Of a stretch of DNA of 64,000 nt, positions 23,979-33,287 are shown in pieces (the first letter of the stretch is position 1; each line of letters begins with the position of its first letter). Both the position numbers and the translations under genes were made by a program. This stretch comes from Rhyzopertha dominica (Eukaryota > Arthropoda > Insecta > Coleoptera > Bostrichidae): NCBI GenBank assembly GCA_025024175.1, contig QCXZ01000041.1, positions 15,619,786 through 15,683,785 on the forward strand, written 5' to 3'. The notes under the pieces were generated by a model. The model made no database searches and was not told where the DNA came from. It saw only the letters and a list, made by a program, of their open reading frames with translations.

Positions 23979-24863
23979 ATGACCCAAGCTCAACAGCAAG
24001 TTAACTATAACTTATTAAGATTATATATAGATACAATCCCCGTATTTAATGGAGATGCACACACCTTAGAAGTATTTCTCGAACATTGTGAACACCTCTT
24101 AGTAACCTACAAAAATCCAAACGAACAAGATCCAATTAATGGATTCCTAATTCGAGCAATAATCGGAAAATTGTCTGGAAATGCGCTCATGCTAATAGGC
24201 AGTAGACCCGAGATTCGAGATTGGAATTCATTAAAAAATTTGTTACGTTTAAGCTTTGGAGATAACAGAAATTTAGATTGTTTAGTTCAAGAAATGATGG
24301 CATTACAGCCTAGCAAAAATGAATCATTCTTAAATTTTGGACAAAGAATTCAGAGAAGTCGAAGTGCTATAGCTTCAAAATTAATTGCATTAAACTTATC
24401 GAAAGAGGAACGGACCTTTCAAATCAAAAATTACGATGACCTATCGCTGAAAACATTCATACGCGGATTATCCGGTAGAGTGCAAGATATGGTTAGGTTA
24501 AGGAACCCTAACAGTTTAGAAGTTGCCATATCGTATGTTTTGGAGGAGGAAAATTTTATGCTAAATCAAAAGCAATTTCGTGGATCACAAATAATGCAGA
24601 AACCTCAGTTTAATAACGTAAGAGCACCATCAAATGCGGCTCAAACACCGAATCAAAATTTTAATTCATTTTCATATGCAAATCCCCCAAATTTTTATCG
24701 TCCATACCAAAATATGCCACAAAATTCATATCAAAATTCTGTACAGCAAAGATTTCAGTTTCCATCACAACCAATTGACATAAGACCTAGACAGAATATG
24801 CCACCGCCAAAATATTTCACGAACGCACAAGTTTTTGGCTCAAACAGATCGAATGTTTTTTAA
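23979..24863 (+). CDS. gag: gag, N-terminal and capsid part
   Basis: The ATG at 23979 starts a 294-residue frame. It encodes the structural protein that forms the cytoplasmic virus-like particle. Residues about 15-190 match the errantivirus/gypsy Gag capsid pattern: FNGDAHTLEVFLEHCE, LIRAIIGKLSGNA, a W-x-x-LKNLL block, ESFLNFGQRIQ and LKTFIRGLSG. The C-terminal part is rich in Asn, Gln and Pro and has no CCHC knuckle, normal for this group. The frame closes at 24861-24863 within a six-T run, and the matching continuation lies in the +1 frame downstream. This stop is therefore probably a one-base lesion or sequencing error, not the natural end. Confidence 0.9.
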   Translation: MTQAQQQVNYNLLRLYIDTIPVFNGDAHTLEVFLEHCEHLLVTYKNPNEQDPINGFLIRAIIGKLSGNALMLIGSRPEIRDWNSLKNLLRLSFGDNRNLDCLVQEMMALQPSKNESFLNFGQRIQRSRSAIASKLIALNLSKEERTFQIKNYDDLSLKTFIRGLSGRVQDMVRLRNPNSLEVAISYVLEEENFMLNQKQFRGSQIMQKPQFNNVRAPSNAAQTPNQNFNSFSYANPPNFYRPYQNMPQNSYQNSVQQRFQFPSQPIDIRPRQNMPPPKYFTNAQVFGSNRSNVF

Positions 24864-25197
24864 ACCAACTGGCAAAGTCCCCCAGAACAAGCCAGAACCA
24901 ATGTCAATATCTACAAGAAATACTATGATTCCGCGAAGTACGAATCATTTTAAACCAAGCGGTCCTAGAAATTTCATGTCCGAAGAACTTCACAATATTG
25001 ACGAAGCCTGCGATAACCAAAATTCTGATTCATATCAACCAGAAGATAATTATTTCCAAAATTGTAATGTAAATGATTTTAACGGTTATGAATATAACGA
25101 GATTGCATCCACTTCTGACGAATTACAAGACATTAACCCATACGAATTACATGACGAAAATTTTACGGACACCATGTCACAGAACAACCAAACATAA
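24864..25197 (+). pseudogene. gag: gag, C-terminal part in a shifted frame
   Basis: This open frame overlaps the end of the first gag frame (it is open from at least 24835) and runs to TAA at 25195-25197. The translation is Asn/Gln/Asp-rich, of the same character as the end of the upstream frame, and ends in the usual place just before the protease. Combined length with the N-terminal part would be near the 400-450 residues usual for errantivirus Gag. It has no ATG of its own at the right place. The slippery site for gag-pol lies in its last codons (25158-25164). Confidence 0.75.
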
Positions 25198-25775
25198 TCA
25201 TACTAAATCACGTTCATAATAATTTGCCATACATTTACATCCCCGAAATTAATGCAAAATTCTTAATCGACACCGGCAGTTCTAGAAGTTTAATAAATCC
25301 AGATTTGGCTCATGCGGCATACGAAAAATTCATATTTAAAGAAAATTTTAACATTCAAACCTCACACGACATTACTTTTCATGACGAAGTTGCAGTAATA
25401 CCTGTGTTCAAAATATTTGGCACTAAAGAAAAACATAAATTTTATTTGTTTGATTTTAGTCAGAAATATGATGGACTTATTGGAATGGATCTTTTAAACC
25501 AATTAAATGCTATCGTTGATATAGGTAAAAAGGAATTGATTACCCCACTTGTCAAAATTCCAATTATTTTAGGCATTACACCACCCGAATCAACAAGATA
25601 TCAAAAATGTTTTCAAGTAATAAACATTCCCGCTAGAACGCAAAAAGTTGTCAAAATTCCTGTTCGTTACAAAGAAGGATTAGGTGTATTAAATTACATC
25701 AATTTCGGCACTAACGTAGAAACCCCCAACGCAGTTGTAAATATAAAAATTATTATGCCATTACTACGATCTTAA
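25155..25775 (+). CDS. pol: pol, aspartic protease domain
   Basis: Retroviral-type aspartic protease that processes Gag and Gag-Pol. The frame is open from 25155, after a stop at 25152-25154, and is entered by the -1 slip rather than by its own ATG. The catalytic motif LIDTGSSRSLI starts at about 25263; a second motif, YDGLIGMDLLNQ, is the usual Ile/Leu-Gly strand near the end of the fold. The frame closes at 25773-25775. The RT frame is open from 25715, so the two overlap by about 60 bases in a -1 relation, with no canonical slippery heptamer there. A lesion at the A run 25745-25749 is the simpler reading. Confidence 0.9.
   Translation, partial: RKFYGHHVTEQPNIIILNHVHNNLPYIYIPEINAKFLIDTGSSRSLINPDLAHAAYEKFIFKENFNIQTSHDITFHDEVAVIPVFKIFGTKEKHKFYLFDFSQKYDGLIGMDLLNQLNAIVDIGKKELITPLVKIPIILGITPPESTRYQKCFQVINIPARTQKVVKIPVRYKEGLGVLNYINFGTNVETPNAVVNIKIIMPLLRS
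25158..25164 (+). promoter_or_regulatory. -1 ribosomal frameshift heptamer A AAT TTT
   Basis: AAATTTT fits the X XXY YYZ rule exactly in the frame used by the gag C-terminal part. Slipping back one base enters the protease frame, which is open from 25155. It lies about 30 bases before the gag stop. This is the expected device for Gag-Pol synthesis in errantiviruses. I did not fold the downstream RNA. Confidence 0.75.
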
Positions 25776-25864
25776 ATTCAAAGGAAACACCGGTCTCTCT
25801 AAAAATTAATGAACCTTTTGACGTAGAACTATTAGATCCCAACGAAATTAATTTTATCGACAAA

Positions 25865-28800
25865 ATGGAACCGGAATGTAAATTAAACAAGGATCAGGAC
25901 AATTTATTAAAGGCAAATCTTAAAAATCTTCGCTTGCAGCATTGTAACAAAGAAGAACAAAATTTAATTCGCGAACTTTGCTATAACTATCGAGACATTT
26001 TTTATTGCGAAAACATTCCACTTAGTTTTACCAATGAAATAAAGCACAAAATTAATTTAACCGAAGATAAACCAATATATACGAAATCATATCGATTCCC
26101 AGAAATACATAAAAATGAGGTAAAGACCCAAATTGACAAAATGTTAAGCCAAGGTATTATTAGGCCGTCAACTTCACCATGGAGTAGTCCAATTTGGATT
26201 GTTCCCAAAAAATTAGACTCATCCGGAAAAAGAAAATGGCGAATCGTTATTGATTATCGAAAATTAAACGAGAAAACGATTGATGACAAATACCCCCTGC
26301 CAAACATTACGGAAATCCTAGACAAGTTAGGTCGTGCAAATTATTTTACTACTCTCGATTTGGCATCCGGCTTTCACCAAATCGAAATTGACAAACAAGA
26401 TATTCCAAAAACTGCTTTTTCAGCATTAAACGGTCTTTTCGAATTCGAAAGGATGCCTTTCGGTTTAAAGAATGCACCCAGCACTTTCCAGAGGGTTATG
26501 GATAATGTTTTGCGAGGTCTTAATAACGAAATTTGTATGACATATTTAGACGACATTGTAATTTTCAGTACAAGTCTCCAAGAACATATCAGCAGATTAA
26601 AATTAGTTTTCGACCGATTAAGAAATGCTAACCTCAAAATTCAACTAGATAAATCCGAGTTTTTGAAGAAATCAGTTGCATATTTAGGACACATTATAAC
26701 TCCAGAGGGTGTTAAACCAAACCCCGACAAAATTTCTGCCATTCAAAATTTCCCAATTCCCCGAACTCAAAAAGAGATAAAATCGTTTCTTGGATTACTA
26801 GGATATTACAGAAGGTTCATTAAAGACTTTGCAAAGATCACTAAACCTCTGACGCTCTGTCTAAAGAAAAACGCCAAAATTATTCATGACCACAGTTTCA
26901 TAGAAAGTTTTAATACATGCAAAAAAATACTTTGCAATGACCCGATACTACAATACCCCGACTTTACGAAAGACTTTATTTTGACTACTGATGCGTCAAA
27001 CGTCGCTATTGGTGCAGTTCTTTCACAAGGAACAATTGGTCAGGACAAACCCGTTGCTTTTGCTTCACGAACTCTAAACGAATCTGAACAACGTTACAGT
27101 ACTATCGAAAAAGAATTGCTTGCAATTGTTTGGGCATGCAAATATTTCCGGCCGTATCTTTTTGGTAGAAAATTTACGATAGTAACCGATCATCGTCCTT
27201 TAACATGGCTTTTCAACCTCAAGGAACCAAATTCAAAATTAGTTCGTTGGCGCCTTAAACTGGAAGAATTCGATTATAAAATAGTCTACAAAAAAGGAAA
27301 ACTAAATTCTAATGCAGATGCACTTTCACGAGTTCAAATTAACCTTCACGAAACTAATTCTGTTATTAATAATCCAGGCGATGCAGACCAAGACATTTCC
27401 GAATTTTTACAAGGTTTAGACGAATTAGAAATTCCAGATTTAGAAGAACCAAACCCAAGTAATCAAAATTCTAGCAATAGCGATACAGTTGACAAACCGA
27501 AAATTATAATACACTCTGACATTCAGATCAGACCCCCCATTAGTAGCAACCAGACCCCACATTCACTTTCAAAAGACGTAACTAACGATGCAATTCCTAT
27601 ATTAGACGACATCGTAAACAACAAAATTAACCAAATTCATGTTTCAAAAAATTCACTTAACAAATTAACAGTTTCACGAGAGACTTATAAGACACACAAA
27701 ATTATATTGGTCAAAATACCTTTACAGAATAACAAGAGTTTCATTGTTGAGTTCATTAAGGAATATTTAAAACCAGGCACAACATATCATGTGTACTTTC
27801 ATAACGAAGAGTTCATAACAGATTTCACTTACGTATATTCGGAATATTTTAATCGATTAGGTCCAAAATTAATTAGATGTACTAAACTTGTCAACACCGT
27901 CCAAGATGTCGAGGAACAAGTCCTGTTAATTAAAAACCACCACGAAGGGAAAACGAACCATAGAGGAATAGACGAAACTCTTCAATACCTCAAAAGAAAT
28001 TATTATTGGCTTAATATGAAAACGGATATTTCCAAGTATATAAATGCCTGTGAAATTTGTCAGAGAACTCCATATGTACCAATGGCCTTAACTTTAACTC
28101 CTTCTAAACCATTCGAAATTGTTCACGCAGATATATTTTATTTTGACACGAAAAACTATTTAACGCTAGTCGATTCATTTTCAAAGTTTGCGCAAGCTAT
28201 ACTTATTCCAGGCAAGTCAGCGATAAATGTATGCGATGCACTTGTTAAATATTTCACTAGTTTTGGAACTCCCCAACATCTAATTGTAGATAGTGGACTC
28301 GAGTTTAAAAACGAAACGGTTAAGGAACTCTTAAAATTACACCAAATTAACATTCACTTTACTACCCCAGGTCATCACCAATCGAATGCTATTGTCGAAA
28401 GATTTCATTCGACTTTAATCGAACATTTGCGAATTCTAAAAGAAACGCATCCTAATGAATTAGAGCTCATAAATTATGCAGTTTTAGGCTACAATAGTTC
28501 TATTCACAGCGCAACAAATTTCACCCCATTTGAATTAGTCTTTGGACACACTAATTTACGAAATCCTGAAATTTTTACACCTAAAGAATTTTTCTCAAAT
28601 TACGTGGAGGATCACAACAAAAAGCTGACGCAAGTATATGAACAAGTCCGAGTTAAATTAGAAAACAAAAAACAAAGTTTGGTAACGAAAATCAACACTA
28701 AAGGCGACACAAACGAGGAATTCAAAATTAATCAAATCGTTTACAAGAAAAATCCATTAACAAGGAATAAGAAACTTAACAAATATTTAGGACCCTACAC

Positions 28801-28999
28801 GATTGTAGAAATTTTAGATCACAACAGATTTAAAATAAAAAACAAAAAGAATAAGTTCGAAATCATTCATATGAACGAATTGAAGAAACCTCCTTTGTTA
28901 CAGGCCAATACCGAAAATGAAAAAGGTCAAGATCATGATGATCCACCTAATAATGATACTGCTGGTACGAGCTCAGGAAATCAAATTCCTTCAAATTGA
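25865..28999 (+). CDS. pol: pol, reverse transcriptase-RNase H-integrase
   Basis: A 1044-residue frame from the first ATG (25865); the open frame extends up to 25715. In order (residues): RT about 80-290 with LDLASGFHQI (Asp165) and YLDD 227-230; RNase H about 365-490 with TTDAS (Asp376), KELLA (Glu417) and TDHRPL (Asp442); integrase from about 690 with an HHCC zinc motif (His693, His699, Cys729, Cys732). The integrase core has Asp756, Asp809 and Glu845, a D,D35E spacing. The C-terminal GPY/F-like stretch YLGPYTIVEI follows. All catalytic residues are present and the frame is unbroken. It copies element RNA into cDNA and integrates it. The last 83 bases overlap the start of env. Confidence 0.97.
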   Translation: MEPECKLNKDQDNLLKANLKNLRLQHCNKEEQNLIRELCYNYRDIFYCENIPLSFTNEIKHKINLTEDKPIYTKSYRFPEIHKNEVKTQIDKMLSQGIIRPSTSPWSSPIWIVPKKLDSSGKRKWRIVIDYRKLNEKTIDDKYPLPNITEILDKLGRANYFTTLDLASGFHQIEIDKQDIPKTAFSALNGLFEFERMPFGLKNAPSTFQRVMDNVLRGLNNEICMTYLDDIVIFSTSLQEHISRLKLVFDRLRNANLKIQLDKSEFLKKSVAYLGHIITPEGVKPNPDKISAIQNFPIPRTQKEIKSFLGLLGYYRRFIKDFAKITKPLTLCLKKNAKIIHDHSFIESFNTCKKILCNDPILQYPDFTKDFILTTDASNVAIGAVLSQGTIGQDKPVAFASRTLNESEQRYSTIEKELLAIVWACKYFRPYLFGRKFTIVTDHRPLTWLFNLKEPNSKLVRWRLKLEEFDYKIVYKKGKLNSNADALSRVQINLHETNSVINNPGDADQDISEFLQGLDELEIPDLEEPNPSNQNSSNSDTVDKPKIIIHSDIQIRPPISSNQTPHSLSKDVTNDAIPILDDIVNNKINQIHVSKNSLNKLTVSRETYKTHKIILVKIPLQNNKSFIVEFIKEYLKPGTTYHVYFHNEEFITDFTYVYSEYFNRLGPKLIRCTKLVNTVQDVEEQVLLIKNHHEGKTNHRGIDETLQYLKRNYYWLNMKTDISKYINACEICQRTPYVPMALTLTPSKPFEIVHADIFYFDTKNYLTLVDSFSKFAQAILIPGKSAINVCDALVKYFTSFGTPQHLIVDSGLEFKNETVKELLKLHQINIHFTTPGHHQSNAIVERFHSTLIEHLRILKETHPNELELINYAVLGYNSSIHSATNFTPFELVFGHTNLRNPEIFTPKEFFSNYVEDHNKKLTQVYEQVRVKLENKKQSLVTKINTKGDTNEEFKINQIVYKKNPLTRNKKLNKYLGPYTIVEILDHNRFKIKNKKNKFEIIHMNELKKPPLLQANTENEKGQDHDDPPNNDTAGTSSGNQIPSN

Positions 29000-30617
29000 A
29001 AACTCTCCAGGTATACTCCCTTTCAAATTAGGCACGGCTAATATAGTCACCAAGAAACACATCTTTCTATACGATATTAACGTCGGTACCTTAAAAGCAG
29101 AAATTAATAACTTAAACAAAATTTACTACAAGTTAAATTCCTCATTAAATGCAGAAAATCCACCGTACTTTTATAGCTTACGAAACAACTACATTCATTT
29201 GAACGAGGTAATTCAAGAAATAAATCAAAAGTTTGCAAATATCATGTTTTATGATACTCCCAAAATTGTTAGGCAAAAACGTGAGTTGATTAATTTGGGT
29301 GGTTCATTACAAAAGTTCTTATTTGGTACATTGGACGCTAATGATGGTGAGCGATACGAAAATGCTTTAAAAACGTTAAGATCTAATCAACAAAACATAG
29401 TTAAACAAGTAAACTCACAAATTTCATTGTCGAAATCTTTAATCGACAGATATTCACGAACCATTGATAGTATAGTTTCAAATCAGCATACGATTTCGAA
29501 TTTCATCACCAATTATAGTCACCGACTACAAAATATAACCAACGAATTTTACAGGTATACTCTTTCTCTTTCGATGATTAATCAAATTTTCATGAACGCA
29601 AATATTATTATTACCTTTCTAGATAATATCGAGAATGCAATCACTTTTGCTAAGCTGCACGTAACCCATCCAGATATTTTAACTCAGGAAAACTTAAACG
29701 AAATTTTGTTAGAATTATCGCAAAACTATCAACAAAATGAACTATTAAAATTAGGTAGTCACTCGTGGTTTTCTATCATTCAAACGAATTGTCATTTCTC
29801 GGAAAACAATATTATATTTGCTATAGAAATCCCAATAATATATCCAAAAACCTTCAAATACTTTCATCTCATACCATTCCCGACAAGCCAAAATTCCATA
29901 ATAATTCCGAAACTACCCTATTTGGCTCTGGAAGAAACAAGTTACCAATACATGGAAGAACCGTGCATTAAGGTAGAAAACAACTACATCTGCAATCAAC
30001 AAAATCTCGAACGAAACGTCGCAACAGATTGCATTGCAACCCTTATACAAAATGGTAAACCGAAATGCCGACAAACGCCCATAGAACCACCACAACTAAT
30101 TTTCGAGAAAATCAATGACGAATATTTAGTAATCATCAGTAAAGAAGAAATACAAGTTCAAACATATTGCCCCGATGAAAACTATCACAGCGTCCGTGGA
30201 AACATATTAGCCCAGATTCCTGTAAACTGCAGTTTGCGTCATGAGTCATACAAGTTTGGAAATTATGAAAACACCAAAGCCAGTAAGCCACTGCTTTTGC
30301 CGAAATTCGAAGAAATATACGTAAACTACTCCAAACCTGATCAACCACTCAAGATAGAAGCAATACCTCTGCAAGAACTTCACCAGTTACGTCAACAAAT
30401 CGAAGCCGTCAAACCACTGTCGATAGCCGATTGGGAGAATACTTCATCCAACTGGGAGATTTGGACATCTATTGGAGTAATCGCAGCAATCATTTTTGGC
30501 TACTACATCTACAAAATGAAAAAACCGTTCACGAAAAACTCGGCACCCAAAGGTGAAAAAGAAGAAAACCCGACAACATCGCCTTCGGTCTTTTTCCAGC
30601 CCGAAGACCTTTCTTAA
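28917..30617 (+). CDS. env: env, errantivirus envelope fusion protein
   Basis: A 566-residue frame from an ATG inside the end of pol (overlap 83 bases). The family is the gypsy Env/baculovirus F-like fusion protein, a membrane glycoprotein. Residues 1-20 form a hydrophobic signal peptide. A furin-type site, RQKR, is at 119-122 and is followed by the conserved Gly-rich fusion segment with FLFGTLDANDGERY. A heptad-like helical region (about 150-260), a Cys-rich second half and a membrane anchor (about 515-532) with a 34-residue basic/polar tail complete it. In relatives env is made from a spliced RNA; here a signal peptide directly follows the ATG. The frame is unbroken. Expression and function cannot be judged from sequence. 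Confidence 0.93.
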   Translation: MKKVKIMMIHLIMILLVRAQEIKFLQIENSPGILPFKLGTANIVTKKHIFLYDINVGTLKAEINNLNKIYYKLNSSLNAENPPYFYSLRNNYIHLNEVIQEINQKFANIMFYDTPKIVRQKRELINLGGSLQKFLFGTLDANDGERYENALKTLRSNQQNIVKQVNSQISLSKSLIDRYSRTIDSIVSNQHTISNFITNYSHRLQNITNEFYRYTLSLSMINQIFMNANIIITFLDNIENAITFAKLHVTHPDILTQENLNEILLELSQNYQQNELLKLGSHSWFSIIQTNCHFSENNIIFAIEIPIIYPKTFKYFHLIPFPTSQNSIIIPKLPYLALEETSYQYMEEPCIKVENNYICNQQNLERNVATDCIATLIQNGKPKCRQTPIEPPQLIFEKINDEYLVIISKEEIQVQTYCPDENYHSVRGNILAQIPVNCSLRHESYKFGNYENTKASKPLLLPKFEEIYVNYSKPDQPLKIEAIPLQELHQLRQQIEAVKPLSIADWENTSSNWEIWTSIGVIAAIIFGYYIYKMKKPFTKNSAPKGEKEENPTTSPSVFFQPEDLS

Positions 30618-30626
30618 GGAGGGAGG
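30616..30626 (+). other. Polypurine tract of the errantivirus
   Basis: AAGGAGGGAGG lies directly before the 3' LTR, right after the env stop. It is the expected primer site for plus-strand DNA synthesis. Confidence 0.9.
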
Positions 30627-30835
30627 AGTTACCATAGGCCTCACTCAGCAAATCCCACGGGAACGAAGAAATCCACGAACCTGCGATTGCTGCCTCAGCA
30701 TCACCGCCGAGGTTATATATATAAGAGAAAAACATCATGTAAACGATTCTAACTTGTACTTTGAACACGTTACTCTGTACCGTAGAAAATAAATCTTTTT
30801 TTAAAAACTCTTACGGCGTATCCGTAAAGATAATT
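30627..30835 (+). repeat. 3' LTR of the errantivirus
   Basis: 209 bp, identical to 23356-23564 where the left copy is resolved. TATA-rich motif at 30713-30725 and AATAAA at 30788-30793. Confidence 0.97.
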
Positions 30836-30839
30836 CGCT
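30836..30839. repeat. Target-site duplication CGCT (right)
   Basis: Matches 23352-23355 on the other side of the element. Confidence 0.9.
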
Positions 30840-32409
30840 ATTTCTCTGGTAACTATTAATACATTAGTGTTATATAATAACATCTAAACATCTCTGTATA
30901 AATGCCAGATAGGTAATGCCTCCCAAATCCTAGGCCAAGTGTCGGTCCTCGATGACAGATATAAACCATCAGCAAGCGATTGTGTTGTACGGTCAGTATA
31001 TCGGAATAGGAAGATTCCACAATGCACCCAATATTGTTCTCTTTTTTTAGGTTGTGCCTTAAATGAGTAATAGTTTTTTGTAAAAACAGTATCCTAATTA
31101 TTTTTTTGAGAGCATATTTTATAGAAATTTAATGGTCTTCTTTTCAGTATAATTAGGGATGCACCAAAATAATAGAGTAGTTCCGGAATTAACGTTCACA
31201 GTATGCCAAATTTTGGGCATTTCTTTTGTCATTCTTCAGGGCAGATTATATGGTGTAGAACATTTTTATTATACCCCATGCGTCTGTTCTAAATCATATA
31301 GTCAGACCGGAAGAAAAACAAAAGAAATATGTCCGATAGTTTGGCAATACTGTGACGTCTCTATAACTACTCTATTATTTGACTACGTATCCTAAACAAA
31401 CAAAAGAAAATTTTGATATTTAATAATATTGTTTCATTTTTATAGCTTAATAAATGCGAGTAATTCTGTTACTGATATTTCAGTTTGAATGTGATAAGCA
31501 ATTTGGGTACCGAAGAGGTTGGATGATTAACATTTCGAGTTACCTACTTTTGTTTTTAATTGATAATCTCATGAAACAAGTAGAATGATTATGGACTGTT
31601 TAAATGTCATTATAGGGGNTAAACAATTGACGAGATATGTAAGTTACACACTGGGTGAAGTGAACATACAGGTGCCTTAATTAAANTTTACATCTCGATT
31701 TTATCCAACTTCGAAAAAAAATCTGAACCAAGTCAGTGTTAACTTGAAGGAGAACCAAGCTGTATCTTGGTTTCGAAATTATTTCTGCATTCCTCTTGCG
31801 CCCAGAGCCATCCTTTCAGAAAATTTAAATAGCAAGAGAATCTTTTGACACATCATTTCGAAGCTGCTTTCAACGTCTTATCATTTAATTTGAACATTTG
31901 CTAGAACACTGCCTAGATTACTGTGGGATAATTCTCAAATGCTTATGAAACCACAATTCAATTTAATGAACGCACTGTTCAAAACTTCCAATTTTTATAC
32001 AACAGCACAATTGATTTTCAAAACCTTGTATAACGTTTTGAAACATGTCCGATTAAACGTCACTCAGCAACGATCTCTTTTTCCATGCACTTGTAGAATT
32101 TTGGCGGTGTAGCCTAAAGTTTTGAAAGCAAAGTTGGTTTTCGTGGAGATTTACGTCTTTTCTCGGATTTGGGTAACTAAGGGACCAATGACGTATTCTA
32201 ACAATTGCAAATAACAAGTCAAGTNTGATTTTCACCGTATTTGTAATAACGACAATTATGCNTATTNACCGTTNAACATTTTTGAAAAACTAATTGTCGT
32301 TTAATTCTTGTAAAAGTTTCATATCTTGTATGACGTTTTGAGTCTCCAGATTCTTAAGTATTGTTATCACAGATTGCATCGGTATGCAATGTGAGCAACC
32401 TATCGGAAT
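30840..32409. other. No gene recognised
   Basis: AT-rich flank of the errantivirus with no exon or element protein that I can support. N bases are present at about 31619 and 31686 and between about 32225 and 32274. Confidence 0.5.
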
Positions 32410-33105
32410 CTGAAAACTGGTGCAAAAATAACACTATTTTACAGTATAGCTTTTTTTGAAATAACGCCCGCCTACTGAGATATTGGCTCTTAAACGTGGG
32501 GGAAGAGAAACAGTTTTAAAAAAAATATCTTTTAGACAGGTTTTAACTGTTAACTTTAAAACGGTTAAGTATTTTTTCCAAATATATGTGTTATTTAATC
32601 TTTGGCCCTTGTAAACAAAAAAAAGATACTATTTGTTCATGCGGCTAAAATTAACCCTTTCCGAGTTGAATGTTACGATTCGCATTTTCACGGCTCATTG
32701 CTACATTGCCATTTTGACAATACTTTACATTATTGTTGCAAAAAATTCAAAATAATGATAAATGAATATTCATATAAATGAGTATGGCAGCGTACTCATT
32801 TATATGAATATTCCATTACTATTATTTCAGATTTTTCACAATTTTTTGTCAAGATATCAATGTAACAGGACATCTAACACAGTCACGTCCAATTTGATAA
32901 AAATGTTGGTTTAGTTAAGCAATGCAATGTGAATCCCAACATTCAACTGCAATTTTCTCGGAAAGGGTCAATTTTAGCCGCATGAACAAAGAATACCTTT
33001 TTTTTTGTTTACAAGGCCTAAATATTAAAAAACACATATGTTTGAAAAAAATATTTAACCGTTTTAAAGTTAAGGGATAAAATGTGGGAGTTTGCATAAG
33101 CATAA
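32410..33105. mobile_element. Foldback element, family A, copy 1 (right end lost)
   Basis: The left arm starts CTGAAAACTGGTGC and contains GAAATAACGCCCGCCTAC; the same left arm begins copy 2 at 35608. Blocks of the left half (about 32555-32660: TTTAAAACGGTTAA, CTTGTAAACAAAAAAAAG, CATGCGGCTAAAATT) recur inverted at about 32940-33080, so the copy folds on itself around about 32790-32800. The right arm breaks off near 33090-33105. The terminal part expected from copy 2 is missing and a different palindromic element (33112-33287) follows. No coding capacity. Confidence 0.75.
32764..32813. repeat. Perfect 21-bp hairpin at the centre of foldback copy 1
   Basis: 32764-32784 is the exact reverse complement of 32793-32813, with an 8-base loop. 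It sits at the symmetry centre of the larger inverted repeat. Confidence 0.85.
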
Positions 33106-33111
33106 TTTTGT

Positions 33112-33287
33112 TGACATGTTGTTTTCCGGGCTGGTTCCCACGTTGGTTATTAGACCTTGACGTTTCGACACTCATGTCGGTGTCTTCCTCAGAAGTAGCT
33201 CTGAAACTGAGGAAGACACCGACATGAGTGTCGAAACGTCAAGGTCTAATAACCAACGTGGGAACCAGCCCGGAAAACAACATGTCA
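33112..33287. repeat. Perfect 81-bp palindrome of Penelope-type terminal sequence
   Basis: 33112-33192 is the exact reverse complement of 33207-33287, with a 14-base loop. Each arm, read outward, carries CTGAGGA, a GACAC/GTGTC stem with loop, then GAAACGTCAA. That order (CUGANGA, stem II, GAAA) is the hammerhead-ribozyme core found in the terminal repeats of Penelope-like elements; the usual U of CUGAUGA is G here. It abuts the broken end of foldback copy 1. Confidence 0.8.

Larger units (their letters stand above)
23356..30835 (+). mobile_element. Full-length errantivirus-type Ty3/gypsy retrotransposon (7480 bp)
   Basis: All structural parts are present in order: target duplication CGCT, 5' LTR 23356-23564, tRNA-primer site, gag, protease, RT-RNase H-integrase, env, polypurine tract, 3' LTR 30627-30835, target duplication CGCT. 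The two 209-bp LTRs are identical except for one N in the left copy, so insertion was recent. LTR ends AGTTA...AATT, the tRNA-Ser-type primer site overlapping the last LTR base, the 4-bp duplication and the baculovirus-F-like env place it with the errantiviruses (17.6/297/gypsy relatives). It sits in the same orientation as the putative PLC-beta gene. Two frame breaks (24856-24861 and 25745-25749) separate parts of gag and pol; env is open. Confidence 0.97.
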
